This document shows positions 46,613 through 58,710 of a DNA stretch of 64,000 nucleotides, in pieces (the first letter of the stretch is position 1; each line of letters opens with the position of its first letter). The position numbers and the translations under genes were made by a program. Source of the DNA: Cornus controversa (lineage: Eukaryota > Streptophyta > Magnoliopsida > Cornales > Cornaceae). Under the pieces are notes generated by a model. It was not told where the DNA came from. It did not search any database and saw nothing but the letters and a program-made list of their open reading frames with translations. The DNA is taken from positions 124,794,533-124,858,532 of the forward strand of contig CM048845.1 of the NCBI GenBank assembly GCA_026545225.1. Direction: 5' to 3'.

Positions 46613-47825
46613 AGAGGGATAGGAAAAAAGTGCTCCTGTTTTAATAGCTAATACTAAAAAAGGAAGAGACAAGGAAAAAGTTGAGATTCGTCTATTTGGT
46701 AGTCCGAATGATGAATTCCATCACAGGAGAAAGTACCAACATTCTCAAATACACAGTACTCCTGTAATATTAAATAATTTTCTCCATCCGAGACGGTATC
46801 CCCTCCTATCCAGTACATTATCATGCATATCAAAACGACATAATTTTGATGCACAAGATCTGCACCGGATCCACTACGAGCAGGAGGGGATCCGGTTAAT
46901 TCCATCCATCATTCATCTATGGTTTACCTTTCCTGAACTGCTGAAATGATCAAAACATGATCCAATGTCAAACGTTAAGCTCCATACAGACCAAAACTCA
47001 GACCAACATATTCAACACCGCAAGGACAGAAAATGGAAGATTTTTTTTTTATGAGCACCATTGATGGGCAATCGATATTGCTGAAAGGCTCACTCAAGAC
47101 TCAAGCTGCAGAAAACGACCCACACAACTGCGGATACTTTTAAAACTTAAAAGCCTTTTGGAGACAACTGCGTCTGGTGAACCTTGCCCGTGGTAGAAGA
47201 CAAGATGAGCCCTTTCCATCACACAGTTGGTCTCCTAAAGTGCGTCAGTTGGCCCTTAAGAGATCCTGCAGTGTCACGTTTTGTTCTCTAAATGCAGTCT
47301 CAAAATAATTCTTTTACGAAGGCTTGTTGAGCATCTATTTATGGAGTATAGAGTAATCCCGCCAAACGTTAACAATTTGATGGCAATTGGCACAATTTCC
47401 AACAGTTTACTATCAGAAAAAAATCGTTGTGAAACAGTCCCAATCACAGTGACTGAACAAACCAACCAACCCGCCAATCGTAAATTGCCAGCCGCTTTCA
47501 GCCGCTTTAAGCCCAGTCTGAAATTGACCAAAATCAACCTAATTGAGTTCAAAGCCATCCCTCGTCACCCCAACACTGGAAGTCACACTAGTGGCCAAAG
47601 AGGTAAAATTATGTTTCGCCTCCACTTTGGCATTCAAGCTTACTGAACTTGCAAATCTACAAAAGTAATGGATCCCAAAAAACATGATGCTTATGGAGCT
47701 ACTGACATAATAAGAAAGAATCAAGGGAATGTAGATCAGAGTAGTGCCTAATAATTCGAAACATGAAATGAACATTACCAGACTTGCGGACCTAACATAA
47801 TTAAAACATGCTGCCCTCCCTCCTA
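46613..47825 (-). other. GCD1-like gene 3' UTR and downstream region
   Basis: The sequence immediately below 47826 is the 3' UTR of the minus-strand gene. Two open frames of about 95 residues on the minus strand (47829-47274) show no domain and follow the stop directly, so I read them as untranslated. No other gene is seen. Confidence 0.5.
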
Positions 47826-50800
47826 TCATGGGAGAATCTTGCGCCGACGTCTAGGAGTCTCTCTCTTCACGTACATTTTCTCCATCTCATTCAGGGGCCG
47901 ACTAGACCCATCTGATACACTAATGAATTTCCATCCGCCACCAGTTCCACGCTTACCACGCGGCCCCAGTTTCTCAACCATGAAATTCCATCCATCAGAA
48001 GGGCGCCTCCTGCTATATTTATGAACCTTGACTTTGCCTGCCATCTGTACACGTAAAGACCACATCATCTAAAGTTTCTAGTAGCAAAATATTGGAAATT
48101 TTATTAAAACAGTAATCATGATTATCATAATTAAGTAGGCAGGCTTCATTTTATCTTTCATTTTCATTTCCTTTCTATTAGGGCAGAGGCAATGATACCT
48201 TCATTTTGTTGAAGTTCATCCTTTGAACGAACTCCTGATATAACATTTCATCTTCCTTCATAGAGATCTCATAGTGCACCTCATCTGGGTCACGCGTAGT
48301 GCCATCCCAACCCTCAGGCATGACCTTGAAATCTGGTTTGTATGGCAGAGAGGCAATATGAAATTCCCTGTCATGGGAATTAAAAAATCTGCAAGAAGAA
48401 ACAAATGAATAAACAAGATGGAGTAATGCATGTGCCCCACTCAGGTAATTTTTTGTTAAAAGAAGTTTATGGTGATCTTTTTACCAACAAAACATTGACA
48501 TTTAGCAGGGAAACAAAATTTCAAAATACATACCTACAATGTTAGATAATAAAAACTAGTTCCCATGAACATTCGTTATAATTTAATCATGTACAAAAAA
48601 ATTTAATTTATAGTTTAAATCCTTTAGAACAGGTCCACATTTATTGAAGCATCCCTTAGCCAAAAACATAAAAAAAAAAACCTTAGATATCGATATCATG
48701 ATTTAATCAAATAGGAAGCCTTCATCTCTTTCACCTTTTCCTTTACTCCTGTAGAATTAGATTTCAAATAGGACACCAAAGGGCCTCTAGCCCAATGGTA
48801 TAAGCTCTCTATATCCTCAAAAGGAGGGGAGGGGTTCGATCCCTAGTGTGGGCAAGTGTGTGTGGTGTGAGTACTTGCTGGATCCAAAAAAGAAAAGGGA
48901 AAGGATCTTCATATTTGTAAGAAAGGCAAGTAGAAGAGGAGATCATTTCTTTCATTCTATTGCTTTACCTGTGACTTTTTAATAAATCTAGATAAGGGTC
49001 TTACTAACTATTCTGAAAAAGACAAGCGAGCCATCTTTTTAAGTAGACAAATTCAAAAATTAATTGGGTTTATTGTCATTTATTTCTTAAGGTCATGAAT
49101 TGCAATCAGGGTTGTAGGATCTTACAATCCTACAAAGTTATCACACCAATCTGGTTTATAAAAAAACTCGCAGAAGGGTAGGATCTTAGCGGGATCATTC
49201 CAATAGTCTGTGTTGTATAAAGAATTGCAGAAGGGTAGGACCTTAGTGGGCTTGTTTGAGTTGTAGAACCACTATCCTACTGATCCACGTTGCAATGCTC
49301 TCCTGAATTTCTTTGGGGGTCTAATTCTGTTTGGAGCTTTGGTCCAAAATTTAACCAAATCCAAAGCCCATTACCCCGCATATAACCCTTCAGTCCAAAA
49401 TTTTGTAAAACACAAAAATTGTAACCAAAATATAATCATAACTAGTAAATTATGACTCATTAGCATATAGCTGAAAGTGGTGACAACTTGCAACAATCAA
49501 CAACTAATGGGATGGAGCCTTCTTGATGACTGAAACAGTGCCATTGGCAAGTGATTCAAGTCTCAACTGATTTAAAAGATTATTCTTTTTCTATTTTTCT
49601 TCATAGACAGTTTCTTCTTCATGAACAACATCTTGCTTCTCTATTCATGTTCTTTTGTTTCTTTTAGTGTTTTGTTCCTTCTATTTCTATCTTCTTCATG
49701 AAGAGTGTACTGTTCCCAAAGCCTTAGAACTTGTATATTGCAATTTTAGTGTGAGGGCTCTACCATTTGAGCGACATCTCAATTACTTGGTGAATTTGTA
49801 CATGCTTATATGTTCCATACGTTTGAAAAAATATTTCTAAACTTTTCTGTGTGTTTAAGACTTCTTGTCTGTCTATTCTAAGAATTCTTTGTTTATATTG
49901 TGTTAGTCTTCTTACCTCTCATTTTATTTGATGTTAAGATCTTCAATTGATCCTATAGACGTCTCATCCGTTCCAACATAGAATCTCAATCCTGAATGCC
50001 TTGGATCTCACCTTACCGTAGACAACAGAGCGATGCACGAAGTCTAGGACCACAAAATTGCCGTCATTTTACCTTTTTACATACAGTGCTCAATGTTAAC
50101 AGAATATTCACTACTGCTTTGTGTGGCTAACTACTTCGATGAAATAAAATACTCTGAATCAAGACACGCATAATTATTGGCATGGAAATATCCATTTAAC
50201 ATCATTCAAGAATAAAGAATCAATTATAATGAAACACATACACATGGAAACCAAGAGAGGTGGATCAAGTAGCATATAACAACAGCAACAACAACATTTA
50301 CATGAAAGGACCTACTTTTACATCCTTTTTAGCTGCATCTATAGCCTTATATAAGCAAGTTATAGAGACTGCATATATAGGCCTTCTATAAATAATGAGT
50401 TAATAATGAAGATGAGACAACAGTGAAAGACTTGGATAATATGATAATATCACTAAATTCCCCCAATGCGTCTTATGATAATATCATGAACCTGGCTTGT
50501 TTATTTCCTCAAAATAAATGCAAATATATTCTCTTTTGATATTTTATGTGTAATGCAAATGGATTCTAGAGAAGACAACCCAAATTATGATGCAATAAAA
50601 AAGCTAACTAATATGACGTCGAATCCTGGAACATGATAAATGTATAAAAGTAACTAATAAAATCTCTTTGTTACATGGACACACTCTGATTTTCCTTCAT
50701 GTACACGACATGACATGGATATGGGTATAGAATATTTGTACGACACAGGAACCTAGGGATGTCAACCCATTTAAGTTCCCCAAACTGTCCTCATCCCCGT

Positions 50801-53800
50801 CTAAAACCATTTAGCAAACAACCCCCCCACACAAGTTTAAGTTCTCCTGCCCCACTCTCGTTTAAATTCCAACTCAATTTTTTTTTCTTACAAATTTTCC
50901 ACTCAAATTTTAAAAACTCATATTTAAGAATATAAAGCAAATAAATATTCTTCCAAAATTTACACAATTGTATTAAATTATCCAAATAAACATTAACATT
51001 CTTCCAACAAGCGTAATTTGTATATAATATATGGTACAAGGGTAAAATAGTATTTTGGCATTATAAACGGGGCGGGGTGACCTTTATCCGTTCCCGTGGA
51101 GTTTTTCACTATAAAACTTGTCCCCGCCCAAAACCATTAAACAGGCCTCCAAAACAGTTATAAACCGGGCAGGGCGAGTGCCCAACAGGGTGGACTATTT
51201 TGCCATCCCTACACGAACCCAAATTGGACACTTTGATCCTTCACATGGCAAGACTGAATAAGAAAAAAGCTCGACTTAATAGCAAAGATGTGTTCCCTAT
51301 CTATGAGATAAATGAAAACTCATTTCTTTCATCACATATAGAACATTAAATATTAACAGAAAAAATATGATGTATTTAAATCCATGGTACGTGTCTACGT
51401 ACCTGTATCCAACTTTTGGACACATATCCTCATATCCTAAAATATGGATTCGAGAAGGTCCAACATTTAGACACACACTCGCACCCGATACACTTACCCG
51501 AGTCTGGATAACATAGTAAAATCTCCAATCTCAAAATATGATGCAAGTCAAAAGTAACCAATAAAATCTCTCCCTCTCGTAATTATCAACTTTAAGTTAG
51601 TATCAATTTTTCTTGTCGAATTTCAGTAGCAGGTATATGTGAAAACACAGGGAAAGCAATCGGGGAAAAAAAAACACTAAGCTGTATATAATTAGTTTCA
51701 CTTTTAATCTTAAAATAAGATTCATTCAGATTCTTCTTAAAAGAAATGTCACAGTGTCACACATACAAAAAAAGGTAACAAGGTAACAAAAAACCAAACT
51801 AAACTATTTTATGGCAGAAAATGTTTTAATTTAGGGGAGGAGAATGGGAGGGAGGGACAGAGGAATATCATACATATATATATACAAATAGAGGTTGAAG
51901 CAAATTATGATCAGTGATTATACAAGTGTTCATTCAATCCAAATAATAGAACAATGTAAATGTGACGTCCCACATCGCCTGGGTGGGTGGGGGGAAATTT
52001 GATGACACTTGAATGTGTGGACACCTCCTAACTGTGTAGATGTGTTTTGAGAAAAATCGTGAGCACCGAGAGGAGAGTGTGAAAAACAAACAATATCTAC
52101 ACGGCGTAGGGCGAGTCGTGACAAATGGTATCAGAGCCAATTTTCAGCTGGAAATGGGGGGAGTGCGCACAAGCCCATGAGGGACCGTCCAACGAGGAAG
52201 CTGGGTCCAAGAGGGGGTGATTGTGACCTCCCACATCACCCGGGGGAGAAGTTTGATAACACTTATATGTGTGGACACCTCCTAACTGTGTAGACACATT
52301 TTGAGAAAAATCATGAGCACCAAGAGGAGAATGTACAAAGAAAACAATATCTACCGATGTAGGGTGGGTTGCAACTGTAATTTTTTCAGAACTTAAAAAA
52401 AAAAAAAACTTAACAAGATTTAGCAAAATCAAAAAACATGCCCAAAAGTATTGATTGAACAAATTAGTAGCTAAAAGACTTGTTTCAACCACAAACCAAA
52501 TCTTATGGCTATAGAAAGAAGTATTAGTTATAAACACAAGCATTGGTCTGCCAATACAATTGCTTATAGCATGAGATCAACCAATGAATTTGACAGATCA
52601 TAGGCTGATACAATGTATCAATTCTAAATTCTTTTCTTTTGTTTTGTTTTTGGGTAGATATCTACTATGCATTAAATAGATCTTTAGATGGGAAAAAAAA
52701 ACTAAAATGATTAATGTAATAAGCTGAACCCACACTCTTAAGTTCAATACTTCCTCACCAATCCATACTTATTGATTATAAATGCCCACCCACACAGCAA
52801 CACCCACTGCCCCCTTAAGTGTAAATGTGACGTCCCAAATAAGGACAACGGGAATTTCTTTCCACATGTGGCATGAGACAAGAACAATGCAGGAATATCA
52901 AACCTTATTTATGATAAATTGTTACTCAATTATTACCTATGTTGCATGGACTCAAGTACGTGTATCTGATGCTATTATGTATCTAAGCGTCGAAATTGTC
53001 ATAATACCCAAAATGAAAGACATGGGGAGACAACTAAATATTCATATTATTTAAAATTTTTCTTTTACTTTCTAGAGACAACCCATATTTTTTATGTGAC
53101 TTTGAGTGTTCAATAATGGCATTTCTCTCTTGTTAGTGCAATAATGAAAAAGAATGAAAATAATAATAAGATTTAGGGGGAAAAAAGAATCTAATAAGTG
53201 AGCTTTGTGTACAATTACTTAATATACCGAATTATTTGATATGCTTATTAGGTACATGTCCAACGAGATTAAGGAGTAGGAGACATATGTCAATGCTTTG
53301 CATCGAATTCCCAAGAAAATCTTTGATTTCTTCCGGAAGTAGATGATTAATCTCATACACATTTTCAAAGGGTTTTCTCTCCAACACGTGTACTTCATAC
53401 ATTTTTAAAAGGTTCATATAAGGTTATTTATTGGAAGAGCAAATTCCACAATATGCACTTAATAAATAAAATTTTACAATGATGTCGGAAGAACAAGGAC
53501 TGATTCAATTAATCCAATCTCTAATAGGCAAATATATATATAATTATATACATATATAATATACAATTTTTTTCAACCTGAAAACTAATAGAAACTCAAG
53601 ATTGAGCTTTTCCAACTGGTAAAAAAAAAATGATGTGAATAGCATGGAAATGCATCTAATAAGTTTTATATCTATAAATCTAGTAATCATGAAAAAAAAA
53701 ACAACTGAAATAAATATGGATACATACTTTACATCTAGTAAACATTTAAACATTTAAAAAAAACTTCAACTGAAATAAATATGGATACATACTTTACACA

Positions 53801-55029
53801 AATACACACATACATACATATAAACATGGATACATGCATATTTTGTACTTATGTATTTGCATAGAAAAAACTTGAGCCTGTCATAGTCTAATTTTTACTT
53901 TTCTATAAAGTCCAACTTGCATTGTTTATTGTAGAACCCCCATATTAAGTTACTTTAGACATTCCCAGTCATATTCTCATACAGGTTTCCAACAAGTAAT
54001 AACATCGTAAAAATATAATCTAATATGGAGCATGGTACACGGGGCCCCTGGGGGTGGTGGTGTTGATATGTCTTGTTTGTAGTATAAAAAAATTAAAAAT
54101 AAAAGAGTAAAGAGCAAAGCCAATACACATGAAGTGCATATAAGAAAATAGCCAATTAAGACAACGTGAGAAAAATCTAAAACATTCACGAACAAACACC
54201 AGAACTATGGCAAAGTAGTAACTTAAAATGAAACACATACTAAGCCTTACTAGGCTTCAAGGTTGCCAATTCATAATCAAGATTATTATATGTGTTTCTT
54301 TTCAAAGACACTAGAGAAATGAAAGTAATGATTAGATCTGATGGCTTACTCGGGGCAAGTGTCCAGCAACAGCTCCACAGAGTCATCCAGAGGGCGTCCT
54401 AGCTTTTTCTCTTCTTCTTCTTCAAGTTCTTTCAGCCACAAAATTGCATGCACCCTCTGCCTCATAATCCTATAATCTTTTGCCAACTTCTCAACTGTAT
54501 ATACTTCTGGGTTTTCCTTGTGAAGCTTGTACATCTCAGCCTTCTCAGAGTCCTTCAAGTATGTGCCTCTTGCTCCAGGCTCTCGCACCTGCTTCAACAA
54601 AATGCTCATTTCCTGCATCCTCTCTTCCCATCCATCGACAAACGCCTGGTCTTTGTGGGTCTCTTCCTTCAATTCCTTCAACTTATCCATCTCCTCGGAA
54701 GTCCATCTTGTGGAAGCAAACTGAGATGCCGTATCATCTCCAGGACCAGATGAAGTAACCTGGTGGCCAACCATCTCTCCGTCAAAATGCTCCTTGGTCA
54801 GACCCGTAGACCAAGATGATGCAACGTCCCAACCCAAATCATCAGAACTAGTAGTTCCACCAAGTTTTTTCCCCCATTCACCTTCTTCATTTCCACCACT
54901 GCCAGACTTACTTGAAAAGACTCGAGCTCTTGGAAAAAGGTTCAGATCCAATCCCTTCGTCACATTTCTCACTGTATTAGTGCTTGGAGTAGCAGATATT
55001 TTGGAAATAATATGCTGCAGAATTCGCAT
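47826..55029 (-). CDS. GCD1: GAMETE CELL DEFECTIVE 1-like mitochondrial protein
   Basis: Three exons on the minus strand, 55029-54350, 48388-48199 and 48044-47826, give 362 residues. Junctions are GT-AG in phases 2 and 0 and restore ...CPE|FFNSHDREFH... and ...FNKMK|MAGKVKVHKYSRR. Residues 1 to about 43 are basic and Ser-rich (MRILQHIISKIS...RARVFSSK), a mitochondrial presequence. A helix-turn-helix-like segment, SEKAEMYKLHKENPEVYTVEKLAKDYRI, resembles neugrin/Bot1p proteins. The C-terminal part (YKPDFKVMPEGWDGTTRDPDEVHYEISMKEDEMLYQEFV; SRRRPSDGWNFMVEKLGPRGKRG; EKMYVKRETPRRRRKILP) is the conserved GCD1 region. In Arabidopsis GCD1 is needed in mitochondria for female gamete maturation; a role in mitochondrial translation is inferred from the related families. 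Intron 1 is 5961 bp and transposon-rich; intron 2 is 154 bp. Confidence 0.92.
48779..48895 (+). mobile_element. tRNA-derived SINE in GCD1 intron 1
   Basis: It has a perfect pol III A box, TAGCCCAATGG (48788-48798), and B box, GGTTCGATCCC (48833-48843), 34 bp apart, followed by an unrelated body and an A/G-rich tail (CCAAAAAAGAAAAGGG). It lacks a foldable tRNA, so it is not a tRNA gene. A target duplication was not identified. Confidence 0.75.
50754..51211. mobile_element. hAT-type MITE in GCD1 intron 1
   Basis: TAGGGATGTCAACCC at the left and, reversed, TAGGGATGGCAAAATAG at the right are inverted repeats. The 8-bp flanks CAGGAACC (50746-50753) and CACGAACC (51212-51219) differ at one base. 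GC-rich CCCCG/CGGGGCGGG motifs lie near the right end. Same family type as 1314-1874. Confidence 0.9.
51961..52376 (+). mobile_element. TRIM (miniature LTR retrotransposon) in GCD1 intron 1
   Basis: Two short LTRs, 51961-52123 (163 bp, TGTGACGTCCCACATCGCC...GTGACA) and 52222-52376 (155 bp), enclose under 100 bp. TGGTATCAGAGCCA at 52126-52139 is the primer site complementary to initiator tRNA-Met. AAGAGGGGGTGAT just before the second LTR is the polypurine tract. The flanks GTAAA and GTAAT look like a 5-bp duplication with one change. No coding capacity, as usual for TRIMs. TGTGACGTCCCA recurs alone at about 52827. Confidence 0.92.
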
Positions 55030-56200
55030 TGTTGAACCTCCGTACTACCTCTATGTCCTGGAATTGCATAATCAAAAAATAAAAAATGACTAATAAGTGG
55101 AACTTAAAATCTGGTATAGAATAACATTTGCATATTGAAAAAAAAATCAAGGAAATGAAAAAAGACAACATATATTCGCACCCATATATTGCTTTGCTGT
55201 TTCAGTTTCAATAAAGAACCACCAAAAAAAGAAAAAGAAATGGCATGACTCACTCAAGGCTTTGAATTTGAGAAAGAAAATTCTTGAAGTCGACTGTAGG
55301 TTTCATTTCCTTGTCTACTCCAAATACTTCTCAGCAACCAAACAACATATAGAAAGTGCACCGAGTCAGACAGGCAGGTACGGGATGGAGTACCGTTTGT
55401 TTGCTAAGAGAAATGAAAGGAAAACCAAAACCCAGTGGGGAGAGAGAGAGAGAGTCAACTCAACTAAGTTGAGTAGACTAAAATATAAAGCAAGCTGAGA
55501 TGAGCTTTCGTATTCTGACAACCAACATGACAAAAAAATGAGAAATTAAAGTTGCAGTTTCATTTGATTTTCTGCATTTTTTCAGCAAATAAACAAACAG
55601 TACAGGCACCCAAACACCCAAATTTAGGCCTACAACATCTCTTACCATTAAAACAAAACACCATTGTCAAAATTCACGCAAGGGGATCTGTGATGGACTC
55701 GATTTGCCCCAATTTCTAGGGTTTCATTAAATAGAAAATTTTATAGGGTTTAAATATGGTACCTTTTGTGTAATTGAGGACGTAACAAACGTTCGACGGT
55801 GAGAGAGATCAGCGGTGAGGGCTGTTCTGTCAGTCGGAAACTCCCAGCTTTCGATCGTCGGGCAGACAAGTTTTGGAACGTTGATGAGCACAGAGTTGAG
55901 AGAAGGATGAGAGAAATTAGGGGTCAGACTAGTCCAGCATCCCGAGTCCCGCCCGAAAAATTTATGGGTGTGGGAAGGTATTTGAGATGATGAAACGAAT
56001 CGGGTTTAAGTGTTTGTTTGGGGTTGGGATGCTTTTGAAACACTCCTTTCGGTTTTTTAGTCTTAAAAACTGTTTTCGACAAGTGTGTAGCTCATTTTTT
56101 TCCAAAGAACTTTTTATAACGCTCTTAAAAAACACGGAAGCTGAAGCTTTTTAATAAGTATTAAATGAAATTCCAAGCATGACCCGTTATTCTTCTTCCG
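55030..56200. promoter_or_regulatory. Shared upstream region of GCD1 and a divergent transcript
   Basis: On the minus strand an acceptor-like TTCCAG|G at 55058 and a donor-like AAAG|GTACC at 55762 suggest a 5' UTR intron of GCD1 (about 0.7 kb). Two AAACCCTA telo boxes (minus strand, 55717-55724 and 55744-55751) lie just inside this intron, and one on the plus strand at 56201-56208. Such boxes are common in promoters of plant translation and ribosome genes. The gap between the likely transcription starts is only a few hundred bases. Confidence 0.5.
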
Positions 56201-56319
56201 AAACCCTAGACCTCACTCTCCGCCAATGCGAAAAAAAAAAAAGAAGCTCAGGCTCTGCCAGAAGATCGTATCTCGAAATTTTCATCTCTGGTTAGCTATG
56301 TTCCTCCACAAAACTAAGT

Positions 56320-56368
<49 letters not shown>

Positions 56369-56475
56369 ATCATTTGTGTGTTTGTGTCTCATTATTAGCC
56401 CTAATTTCGCATTTATTTACCAAATGAAAATTTTCTTCAGTTTCATAAGTTTTCTACGACGATAGCAGCGTCGCT

Positions 56476-56514
56476 ATGGCCTCCACTGGGACGTGCGACC
56501 TTCCCATATTCGAG
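56476..56514 (+). CDS. Possible first coding exon of a divergent gene (partial)
   Basis: ATGGCCTCCACTGGGACG... encodes MASTGTCDLPIFE and ends at a donor-like GAG|GTACTT. The preceding stretch starts after an acceptor-like TTCTTCAG at about 56441, and an earlier leader begins near the AAACCCTA box at 56201. I do not recognise the protein and find no convincing next exon, so the gene may have long introns or end beyond the window, or this may be a non-coding transcript. Confidence 0.3.
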
Positions 56515-56800
56515 GTACTTTGATTTTTCTCCCTTTTATGTTTTTCATTTTGAAGGCTTAATTTTGGGAAATTCGCAAAATTCATTCAGTTGTTTATTGT
56601 TATCTTGATTTTGGGTTAAATTGAGATGCCACCACGACTAGGACATGCCTCTTAAAATTCTTTCAGTTTACTGACGGTGTGTCTGCTTCAACTTGGTGGA
56701 TGCTGATGTTATGGCAACTAGCATACTTCCATTTTAGCAGCGGCATCCCATTGCAAAACATATAATATATTGAAGGTCATGGATTTTGCCGGGGTACTAT
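56515..56800. other. Unassigned stretch downstream of the possible exon
   Basis: An acceptor-like TTCTTTCAG at about 56666 is followed by 33 open codons, without a recognisable sequence. Confidence 0.3.
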
Positions 56801-56809
56801 GGAAGTTAG

Positions 56810-57276
56810 ACAAGGGAGAAAAGAAAAGAAAAGAACAGAAATGAAATGAGAGGATATTAATGACAATTATTTATGTTTGAATAAACACGAGGGAAAAGAA
56901 AAGATAATATTTTTGATCCTATAAGATAGGAAAGGAAAAAGAAAAGAAAAGAAAAGGAAGGATAACAATCAAATTACTATTATATTCTTTTATATTTAAT
57001 TAGACATGAGTGAAGAGGAGTGAAATAACAATTTATTCTTTTTAATTGTTGAATGCAGTCTTAGAATTATGAAAGTACTGAATCTTTTTTTTCTCAATCA
57101 ATCTTTTCATTTTTGAGAGGATGAGGATATAAGGGATTATGAGTGATAACTATCTCTTCAAATCCCTCTCAATTCTCTTATTTCTCTTCATTTAAATTAT
57201 CCAAATACAAAATACACTGTCCTTTCATTTATTTTCTCTCCTTATTCTTCCAAATTCTTTAATCCAAACAGTGCCA
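56810..57276. mobile_element. Truncated MITE of the GAGAAAAGAAAAGAAA type
   Basis: AGGGAGAAAAGAAAAGAAAAG at the left and ATCCAAACAGTGCC at the right match the ends of the element at 57379, with the same purine-rich left and pyrimidine-rich right halves. The extreme left terminus is missing. Confidence 0.55.
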
Positions 57277-57378
57277 AGTGCATCTCTGTCATTCATTGTA
57301 TGCACAGATCTTTGTTTATTTTATTAGTTCTTCATTTACTTTAGTAACTTTTTTTTTTTGTAACTTTCTAATCCTTTA

Positions 57379-58246
57379 GGGCTTGTTTGGATAACGAGGA
57401 GAGAAAAGAAAAGAAAGGATAACTTAAGTTATGAGAGAAAAGAAAAGAAAAGAAAGGAGAGGATAACATGTATTTGTGTTTGATAAATTATGAAAGAAAA
57501 GAAAAGAAATGATAACATTGTTGTTTGGATAAGCTAAAGGAGAGAAAAGAAAAGAAACTATTCTAACCAATTACTGATATACCCTTTCGTATTTATATTA
57601 AAAAATAAAACACAAGTTTCTCCCAATTATGTATTTTCTTATGAAAGTGAACTTCTGATTGCAATCTCAAAAGTGAACAAAGTGGTAAACGTGTTAGCAA
57701 TCTCAAAAGGTTATCAATTCTCTACTTTTGATGATCAAACAAATAAAAAAAAGTGCAAAACAGGAGTAAACCAACAAGACACCGTTCAAAAATTGAAATC
57801 AAACAAAAAATTTGGAGAGATTTGAAGGAATAGCAATCAAGATTTATCAGAAAAACACGATACATTTCTAGAGAGAGATGTGCTGAGAGTGGTGTTGGAG
57901 AAGAGAGCTCATTCTTGTCCTGCTGCTGTAATGGGTGTTGTGAAATGAACGATGATATGCCCTAATATCTTAAGTTAGGATTCAGATGTCATAAAAAAAA
58001 ATTATTCAAAAATGTTGTGGGCAGTTTCGGCATTATGAAAGTCTCACTTACTAGTTATCATTTCTCTCCAAATCTTCTCATTTTTGGAGGAATAAGAAAT
58101 GAGAGATTTGGAGGGATAAGCTATCCCTCCAAATCTCTCCCAATCTTTTCTTTTCTCTCCACATTAGTTATCCAAACAAAAAAACTATTATCCTTTCTTT
58201 TCTTTTCTCTTCTAATCCTTTCAAATCCATCAATCCAAACGAAGCC
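57379..58246. mobile_element. Harbinger-like MITE
   Basis: GGGCTTGTTTGGATAACGAGG at the left and, reversed, GGCTTCGTTTGGATTGATGG at the right are inverted repeats. TTA flanks both ends (57376-57378, 58247-58249). Left half GAGAAAAGAAAAG-rich, right half its complement. It is non-coding. It is bordered by two copies of a 120-bp repeat (57256-57375, 58247-58366). Confidence 0.75.
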
Positions 58247-58710
58247 TTAATCCAAACGATGCCAAGTGCCTCTCTGTCATTCATTTTATGCACAGATCTT
58301 TGTTTATTTTATTAGTTATTCATTTACTTTAGTAACTTTTTTTTTTTTGTAACTTTCTAATTCTTGGTGAGGTTTTAAAATTTTGAACAACCGAGCAACT
58401 CTCACCGTATGGTAGTATATGGGTTGAGATGCAATGGGTTTATGAGGAGTTGATTTGATGCAGGCTGTGATGTTAGTAGGTTGGGTTTTGCGCATGCTAA
58501 CCCCTTGGCCTTCAGCTTGCCCTAGCTCACCTCGCCTCACCTTCAAGAGGAATGAGTCAGAGAAGAGAGATAAAAATGACATTAGAGGCGCAAGAGAATT
58601 AAAAGAACTTTGATGTTTACACAAATATAAGGAAGAGAGAGAGTAATTAATAGCGTGTTGGGTGTTTGAATTTTAGTAACATTAATCCTTATAGATATAA
58701 TTAAATTAAG

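Noticed and set aside
47274-47829. Two minus-strand frames of about 95 residues after GCD1
   Set aside because: They lie directly behind the stop codon, with no domain; most simply 3' UTR.
48779-48860. tRNA gene
   Set aside because: A and B boxes are perfect, but the stems do not form a cloverleaf and there is a SINE-like body and A-rich tail.
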